Below are positions 58,778 through 64,000 of a DNA stretch of 64,000 bases, one piece after another (position 1 is the first letter of the stretch; every line of letters starts with the position of its first letter). The stretch is from Rhodanobacter sp. OK091 (GTDB lineage Bacteria > Pseudomonadota > Gammaproteobacteria > Xanthomonadales > Rhodanobacteraceae). The DNA lies in NCBI RefSeq assembly GCF_900142825.1, contig NZ_FRCH01000001.1, forward strand, positions 868,001 to 932,000, given 5' to 3'. The notes under the pieces were generated by a model. It was given only the letters and a program-made list of their open reading frames with translations. It ran no database searches and was not told where the DNA came from. The translations under genes and the position numbers were made by a program.

Positions 58778-59377
58778 ATGCTGATGGAAGTGCCAAGTCG
58801 GGCCGATCTCCATGCGACCCGTGTGTTGTCACTGGACGCCGCCGGCCGCATCCTCGACTGGATCAGCTGGCAGGACGCGGTTTGCCTGTACGTCCGCGAT
58901 GCGGTCGCCTGGACGCTGGGCGACCCTTGCCTGACCGTGCATGGCGGCCACAATCGCCTGCTCGGCTCACAGAGCCTCATGCACCTGCACCCCATCATCG
59001 CCAGCACCGGCCATTGCCGGGAGCATGCGATCGACCCTGCCCCGGCGCTCACCAACACGGCGCTGTTCGCCCGTGACCGCCATATCTGCCTTTATTGCGG
59101 CGAGCACTTCACCCGCAGCGAACTGACCCGCGACCATGTGCTGCCGATTTCCAAGCACGGCAAGGACGAATGGGAGAACGTGGTCAGCGCCTGCCTCGCC
59201 TGCAACCTGAAGAAGAGCAACCGCACCCCGCAGCAAGCCAACATGCCGCTGCTAGCAGTGCCGTACCGGCCGAGCTGGGTCGAGCACCTGATCCTGTCCA
59301 ATCGCAACATCCTCGCCGACCAGATGGAATTCCTGGTCAGCCGCCTGCCGCGCGACCGGCGGCCGATCGCCGCCTGA
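58778..59377 (+). CDS. HNH endonuclease-domain protein
   Basis: A 199-residue protein. The C-terminal half has the HNH zinc motif: CLYCGEHFTRSELTRDHVLPISKHGKDEWENVVSACLACNLKKSNRTP. The N-terminal half (RVLSLDAAGRILDWISWQDAVCLYVRDAVAWTLGDP) matches the stand-alone HNH family common in Gammaproteobacteria that is not tied to restriction systems. Function unknown. Confidence 0.9.
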   Translation: MLMEVPSRADLHATRVLSLDAAGRILDWISWQDAVCLYVRDAVAWTLGDPCLTVHGGHNRLLGSQSLMHLHPIIASTGHCREHAIDPAPALTNTALFARDRHICLYCGEHFTRSELTRDHVLPISKHGKDEWENVVSACLACNLKKSNRTPQQANMPLLAVPYRPSWVEHLILSNRNILADQMEFLVSRLPRDRRPIAA

Positions 59378-59409
59378 CTTCGGGCGGCCCGATCTCAGGC
59401 GGTGTGCTC

Positions 59410-59826
59410 TCAAGCGGCGTCGTTGTGCAGGTCGCCGGTATCCCGTTCGATCGTCTCAAGTGTGCTGTAGGCGGCTTGTGCCAGTCTGCAGTAGTGCTTG
59501 CGGATGCGATCCAGGTCATCCTCTTCCAGTTCCTCCAGATTCAGCAGCGCGTTATGGGCCTTGCTGGTGCGGATCAACTCGTCCAGCTTGATCTGCAAAG
59601 CCGCCGAATCGCGGTTCTGGCTGCTCTGGATCAGGAAAACCATCAGGAACGTGATGATCGTGGTGGACGTGTTGATCACCAGTTGCCAGGTGTCGCCGAA
59701 GCCGAACAGCGGTCCGGTGGCCGCCCATAGCACGATCATGGTTGCGGCGAGAATGAATGCCGTCGGCTTGCCGGCCTGGCGTGAGGTGGCTTCGGCGAAA
59801 TGGCGAAACAGCTTGCGTACGGTCAT
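59410..59826 (-). CDS. Low-affinity iron permease-family (PF04120) membrane protein
   Basis: A 138-residue protein ([80 protein letters not shown]), the PF04120 signature: two helices then a cytoplasmic helical tail. An iron-transport role for bacterial members is unproven. Confidence 0.88.
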   Translation of the reverse strand: MTVRKLFRHFAEATSRQAGKPTAFILAATMIVLWAATGPLFGFGDTWQLVINTSTTIITFLMVFLIQSSQNRDSAALQIKLDELIRTSKAHNALLNLEELEEDDLDRIRKHYCRLAQAAYSTLETIERDTGDLHNDAA

Positions 59827-59970
59827 GGTCGGGTTCCCTGCTGGAAGATGTCCCGCAGCGTTGCTTCAGCGACGTATGCATCGTGTGGAGAGATGTTTGC
59901 AGCGGCTCTGCCCCGGCCTGTTCATATGTCTGCCCTTGCCCCGCCCCGCCGCTGGACCAACAATACGCAG

Positions 59971-61863
59971 ATGAACGATCTTTCCCACTATCCCCATCTG
60001 GCCCCGATCGAGACCCCAGCCGATTTGCGCCTCGTCCCCGACGACGAGCTGCCGGCCGTAGCGGACGAACTGCGCCAATACCTGATCGAGGCCGTGGCCA
60101 GCTCCGGCGGTCATTTCGGCGCCGGCCTGGGCGTGGTGGAGCTGACCGTGGCGCTGCACCATGAATTCGACACGCCGCACGACCGCCTGGTGTGGGACGT
60201 CGGCCACCAGTGCTATCCGCACAAGATCCTCACCGGCCGTCGCGAACGGATCACCACGATCAAGAAAAAGGACGGCCTGGCGCCGTTCCCGCGCCGCGAG
60301 GAAAGCGAATACGACACCTTCGGCGTCGGCCATTCGTCCACCTCGATTTCGGCCGCGCTGGGCATGGCGATCGCGGCGCAGCGCAAGGGTGACCAGCGCA
60401 AGGTGGTGGCGGTGATCGGCGACGGCGCCATGACCGCCGGCATGGCGTTCGAGGCACTCAACCATGGTGGTGACGTCGAGCCCAACATGCTGGTGGTGTT
60501 CAACGACAACGGCATGTCGATCAGCGAAAACGTCGGCGCGCTGACCAAGATGATGGCCCGCGCGATGGCCAGCCACACGCTGAACGCCCTGCGCGAACGC
60601 GCCAAGCGGGCGATTCCCAAGCAATCGCTGTTCGGGCGCTTCTTCAAGCGCTGGGAAGAGCACGCCAAGGGCATGTTCGTACCCTCGACCTTGTTCGAGG
60701 AGCTGGGCTTCCACTACACCGGCCCGATCGATGGCCACAATATTCCCCAGCTGTTGCATGCGCTGCGCACGGTGAAGGATCTGCCCGGCCCGCAGCTGCT
60801 GCACGTGATCACCACCAAGGGCAAGGGCTACGCGCCGGCCGAGCAGGCGCAGATCGAATATCACGCGGTAGGGCCGTTCGACCCGCAGGCCGGCCTGGTG
60901 AAAAAGAACGCACCGGCAAAGCCGAGCTATACCGATATCTTCAGCGACTGGCTGTGCGACCAGGCGGCGGCTGACGAGCGCCTGCTGGCGATCACCCCCG
61001 CGATGCGCGAAGGCTCGGGCCTGGTGCGCTTCTCCAAGGAATACCCGCAGCGCTACTTCGACGTGGCGATCGCCGAGCAGCACGCGGTAACGCTGGCCGC
61101 GGGCATGGCCTGCGAGGGCGCGAAACCCGTCGTGGCGATCTACTCGACGTTCCTGCAGCGTGCCTACGATCAGGCGATCCACGACGTGGCGCTACAGAAT
61201 CTCGACGTGACCTTCGCGATCGACCGCGCCGGCGTGGTCGGCCCGGATGGCGCTACCCACTCCGGCAGCTTCGACCTCACCTTTCTGCGCTGCCTGCCGA
61301 ACATGCTGATCATGGCGCCGGCCGACGAGAACGAATGCCGCATGATGCTGAGCACCGGCTTCCAGTATCGGGGCCCCGCCGCAGTGCGCTATCCGCGCGG
61401 CAGCGGCCCCGGCGTCGCCATTCATCAGCAACTCGACACCTTGCCGATCGGCAAGGCCGAGCTGCGTCGGCGCGGCCGCGGCGTGGCCCTGCTCAGCTTC
61501 GGCACGATGCTGGCACCGGCTGCCACGGTCGCCGCCGAGCTCGACGCGACCCTGGTCAATATGCGTTTCGTCAAGCCGCTGGATGAAGCGCTGATCGTGG
61601 AGCTGGCAAAAACCCACGACGCCTTCGTCACCCTGGAAGACAACGCGATCGCCGGCGGCGCCGGTTCCGCCGTGGCCGAATGCCTGGCCGCGCACGGCAT
61701 CACGCTGCCGATCCTGCATCTCGGACTTCCGGACGTCTATCTGGAACACGGCAGCCGCGAAGAAGTACTGAGCATGGCCGGCCTGGATCTGCCAGGCATC
61801 CGCCGTGCGATATCCGCGCGTTTCCCGCAACTGGCCGCATCGAACATCGCCAGCATCGGCTGA
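59971..61863 (+). CDS. dxs: 1-deoxy-D-xylulose-5-phosphate synthase
   Basis: A 630-residue thiamine-diphosphate enzyme that condenses pyruvate and glyceraldehyde 3-phosphate, first step of the MEP isoprenoid pathway. ThDP/Mg motif [19 protein letters not shown]...[23 protein letters not shown] near the start; [20 protein letters not shown] in the pyrimidine domain. ATG at 59971 is preferred over longer frames. Length matches the family. Confidence 0.97.
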   Translation: MNDLSHYPHLAPIETPADLRLVPDDELPAVADELRQYLIEAVASSGGHFGAGLGVVELTVALHHEFDTPHDRLVWDVGHQCYPHKILTGRRERITTIKKKDGLAPFPRREESEYDTFGVGHSSTSISAALGMAIAAQRKGDQRKVVAVIGDGAMTAGMAFEALNHGGDVEPNMLVVFNDNGMSISENVGALTKMMARAMASHTLNALRERAKRAIPKQSLFGRFFKRWEEHAKGMFVPSTLFEELGFHYTGPIDGHNIPQLLHALRTVKDLPGPQLLHVITTKGKGYAPAEQAQIEYHAVGPFDPQAGLVKKNAPAKPSYTDIFSDWLCDQAAADERLLAITPAMREGSGLVRFSKEYPQRYFDVAIAEQHAVTLAAGMACEGAKPVVAIYSTFLQRAYDQAIHDVALQNLDVTFAIDRAGVVGPDGATHSGSFDLTFLRCLPNMLIMAPADENECRMMLSTGFQYRGPAAVRYPRGSGPGVAIHQQLDTLPIGKAELRRRGRGVALLSFGTMLAPAATVAAELDATLVNMRFVKPLDEALIVELAKTHDAFVTLEDNAIAGGAGSAVAECLAAHGITLPILHLGLPDVYLEHGSREEVLSMAGLDLPGIRRAISARFPQLAASNIASIG

Positions 61864-61875
61864 GGCCGCTCCTGT

Positions 61876-62700
61876 CTACCCGAAGCGGCCGCCACTGACA
61901 CGGTCGCGCTGCTCCAGGTCCTGGGCGGTGAATACTTCGGCATAACCCGCCTCTTGCAACAACGCACGGGAAGCCTCGCCCTGGTTCCAGCCATGCTCGA
62001 ACAGCAGCCAGCCGCCGGGGTGCAGGCGGGCGGGTGCGTCGTGCACGATGCGGCGGATATCGTCCAGGCCATCGAGGCCTGAAGCCAGCGCGCTGACCGG
62101 CTCGAAACGCAGATCGCCCTGCCCCAGGTGCGGATCGGCGGTCTCGATGTATGGCGGGTTGGAGACGATCAGCTCGAACTGCCGACCGGCCAGCGGCGCC
62201 AGCCAGTCGCCATGCACGAACGCGATGTTGCCGATGGCGTGACGTTGCGCATTGCGCCGGGCGACGGCGAGAGCATCGGCGCTGGCGTCGGTGGCGACCA
62301 CCTGCGCATGCGGTCGTTCGTGCGCGATGGCCAGCGCGATCGCACCGCTGCCAGTGCCGAGATCGGCCACGCTGCAAGCATTATCGTCCGGCAGGCGCTG
62401 CAAGGCGAGTTCGACCAGCAGCTCGGTCTCCGGGCGCGGGATCAGCGTGGCCGGAGTCACTTCCAGATCCAGCGACCAGAAGCCGCCGTGGCCGGTGATG
62501 TAGGCCACCGGCTCACCGTTCGCACGACGATCGAGCAGTCTTGCGTAATCCGTCTGGACGTCCATATCCGGCACGTCGTCGGCATGCGTAAACAGCCAGC
62601 TGCGCGGTTTTTTCACGACGTGCAGCAGCAGCAACTCGGCATCGAGACGCTCACCGAGCTGCTGCGTGGCTGCCGCCAACATGTGGCGGACATCAAGCAT
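61876..62700 (-). CDS. prmC: Peptide chain release factor N5-glutamine methyltransferase
   Basis: A 274-residue S-adenosylmethionine-dependent methyltransferase of release-factor GGQ glutamine. [15 protein letters not shown] (motif I) and the catalytic NPPY (SNPPYIE) are clear, as is the N-terminal helical domain with [12 protein letters not shown]. The ATG at 62700 gives the standard start [15 protein letters not shown]. It overlaps the upstream gene by eight bases. Confidence 0.94.
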   Translation of the reverse strand: MLDVRHMLAAATQQLGERLDAELLLLHVVKKPRSWLFTHADDVPDMDVQTDYARLLDRRANGEPVAYITGHGGFWSLDLEVTPATLIPRPETELLVELALQRLPDDNACSVADLGTGSGAIALAIAHERPHAQVVATDASADALAVARRNAQRHAIGNIAFVHGDWLAPLAGRQFELIVSNPPYIETADPHLGQGDLRFEPVSALASGLDGLDDIRRIVHDAPARLHPGGWLLFEHGWNQGEASRALLQEAGYAEVFTAQDLEQRDRVSGGRFG

Positions 62701-64000
62701 CGTGTGGCTCTGGCGCCGGTGGTGGCGGCGGTGGCGTCGATCCGGATTTCGGTTCGCGCTTGCGCCAGTAACCGCCGTGCGTCCACGCATCGAACGCCCA
62801 GCGCAACCAGCCGATCAACGCGTTGGCCAGCCACAGCGCCCATGCCAGCATGGCCAGTTTGTAAACCCACAGCGAAACGCTGAACACGCCGCCGCCGGGC
62901 AGCGCATTGGCGCTCTGATCGGCGAACCAGTGCAGGCTCCATGCGCTGGAGTCGTTGCCTGCCACATGCATGTCGGGCAGGCCGAGCAACCCCTTCGGTA
63001 CCGCGCTGATCAACACGGCCAGCGCCACCAGCGTGAGTGCGGCGAGGCCGAATTGCAGCAGGTTGAATGTCGTCGGCGTCAGTCGCTCTGCCGGCGCCCC
63101 GCGCGCGCGCAAACCCAGGAGGATCAGCCATAGCACCACCAGCGCATAGGCACTCCAGGCGAACGCGGAGAAGCCCAGTCCAAGCAGTAGCCAGTGATGG
63201 AAACGCAACGGCGTCGGCGCATAACGCGCCAGCAGCCACGCCGCCAGCAGCAGCACGATCAGTTGCGACCAGTACAGCACCGCCGGTCCGGCCGTCGGTC
63301 CCCACGTCCACAACACCCAGCGATCCTGCGGCAGCTGCAGTGCGAGGCTGATGTTCGCCACCGGCGCGTGCAGTGCGAACGCCGGCGTTTGCGTGCGCGC
63401 GGCAACGCCATGAGGTTCGCGCAGGCGCAACGTGTAATCGTGCGCACCGGGCAACAGCGGCAGGCTGAGCTTGCCCTCGCGTACAGCGAGGTTGATCGGC
63501 TGGTTGTCGCGCTGCGCCTCCAACAACTCGGCACCCGCCGGCAGATCAATCGCATGCTCGCCACCGCGCGTGCTGCGCGCATGCAGGCTCAGCGTGGTCT
63601 CACTCGCACGCTCACCTGCCGTGCTGGTCAGCTGCACGCCATCGAAGGCCAGACTGTCGCCTGCCACCGCCACCGGTTGATTGAAGGCAAGCTGCAAGCT
63701 CTCACCCGGCAACGGCTGGTAAAGCAGGCCGTCGTCGCTGGCGCTCGTCGGCACGCCCTTGGCATCGACATGCCACATCGGTGCGGCATGGATTTCCCAG
63801 ACTTCGGCACGCTCGCCAAGGTCCGGCGCCTTCAACGCCAGCTGCGCGGCATGATCGAGGCGACTGGTCCAGCTCACGCTGTTGCTGTTCGCGTTGAAGG
63901 TGATGTTGATGCGGCCATCCTTGACCAGCGCATCGTCGCCAAGCGGATGCTCACCGGGCAGCAGCGGCAGCGTGGTGCTGAAGCCGCCCTGCTGCGGAGC
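62693..64000 (-). CDS. Large membrane protein, 5' end outside window
   Basis: At least 435 residues; the frame stays open to the right edge. The first part is a beta-rich extracytoplasmic region ([39 protein letters not shown]...). The C-terminal half has about seven membrane helices with [56 protein letters not shown] and a Pro-rich tail ([13 protein letters not shown]). No named family recognised. Its stop overlaps the prmC start. Confidence 0.8.
   Translation of the reverse strand, partial: APQQGGFSTTLPLLPGEHPLGDDALVKDGRINITFNANSNSVSWTSRLDHAAQLALKAPDLGERAEVWEIHAAPMWHVDAKGVPTSASDDGLLYQPLPGESLQLAFNQPVAVAGDSLAFDGVQLTSTAGERASETTLSLHARSTRGGEHAIDLPAGAELLEAQRDNQPINLAVREGKLSLPLLPGAHDYTLRLREPHGVAARTQTPAFALHAPVANISLALQLPQDRWVLWTWGPTAGPAVLYWSQLIVLLLAAWLLARYAPTPLRFHHWLLLGLGFSAFAWSAYALVVLWLILLGLRARGAPAERLTPTTFNLLQFGLAALTLVALAVLISAVPKGLLGLPDMHVAGNDSSAWSLHWFADQSANALPGGGVFSVSLWVYKLAMLAWALWLANALIGWLRWAFDAWTHGGYWRKREPKSGSTPPPPPPAPEPHDA

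Overview
The window is high-GC chromosomal DNA of a gammaproteobacterium of the Xanthomonadales type, probably near Rhodanobacteraceae. I base this on an XAC0095-family gene, a Xanthomonas-style MoxR/DUF58/DUF4350/DUF4129/SpoIIM/RDD operon, a tandem pair of proline-rich membrane proteins, and a REP-like palindrome of a kind common in this group. No rRNA, tRNA, CRISPR array, transposase or phage structural gene was seen.

Left flank (1-7164, all + strand): the 3' part of a secreted S53 (sedolisin) peptidase, a PhzF-family isomerase, an APC amino-acid permease, and a two-gene operon resembling isoquinoline 1-oxidoreductase (iorA/iorB-like). Its small subunit has lost all four cysteines of one [2Fe-2S] cluster and its large subunit has lost the usual catalytic glutamate.

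Centre (7168-32057, all - strand): a very large integron gene-cassette array with 51 attC-like sites and about 50 cassettes, but no integron integrase gene and no recognisable attI in the window, i.e. a CALIN-type or severed chromosomal integron array. The cassettes carry small single genes: VOC proteins, GNAT, GFA-type zinc protein, truncated hemoglobin, cupin, alpha/beta hydrolase, Pyr_excise-like protein, SUKH/SMI1, DUF1801, DUF2251, DUF2867, many 2-4 TM proteins, zinc-ribbon membrane proteins, secreted proteins and unknowns. attC sites are nearly uniform in the right two thirds and degenerate in the left third. At 13.7-14.7 kb the array is interrupted by an XAC0095-family gene with its own promoter-like sequence, a palindrome, and a strongly structured leader containing a terminator-like hairpin and a crossing (pseudoknot-like) set of complementary segments. 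This is the least expected structure in the window.

Right flank (32226-64000): two paralogous proline-rich membrane proteins (-); an EF-G-like GTPase (+) facing, across a long palindrome, a six-gene overlapping - strand operon (two RDD proteins, SpoIIM-like, DUF4129, DUF4350, MoxR, DUF58) preceded by a SET-domain protein; a lipoprotein and acyl-CoA dehydrogenase pair behind a PsrA-type palindrome; a polysaccharide deacetylase and formyltransferase pair; a periplasmic CocE/amino-acid ester hydrolase; an esterase lipoprotein; a DUF4105 membrane protein; an RNB ribonuclease; GNAT; SapC; HNH; a low-affinity iron permease-like protein; dxs; prmC; and a large membrane protein running off the right edge.

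The flanks look like ordinary core genome. The array is a lower-GC accessory block whose expression would depend on transcription entering from the right or on internal promoters.
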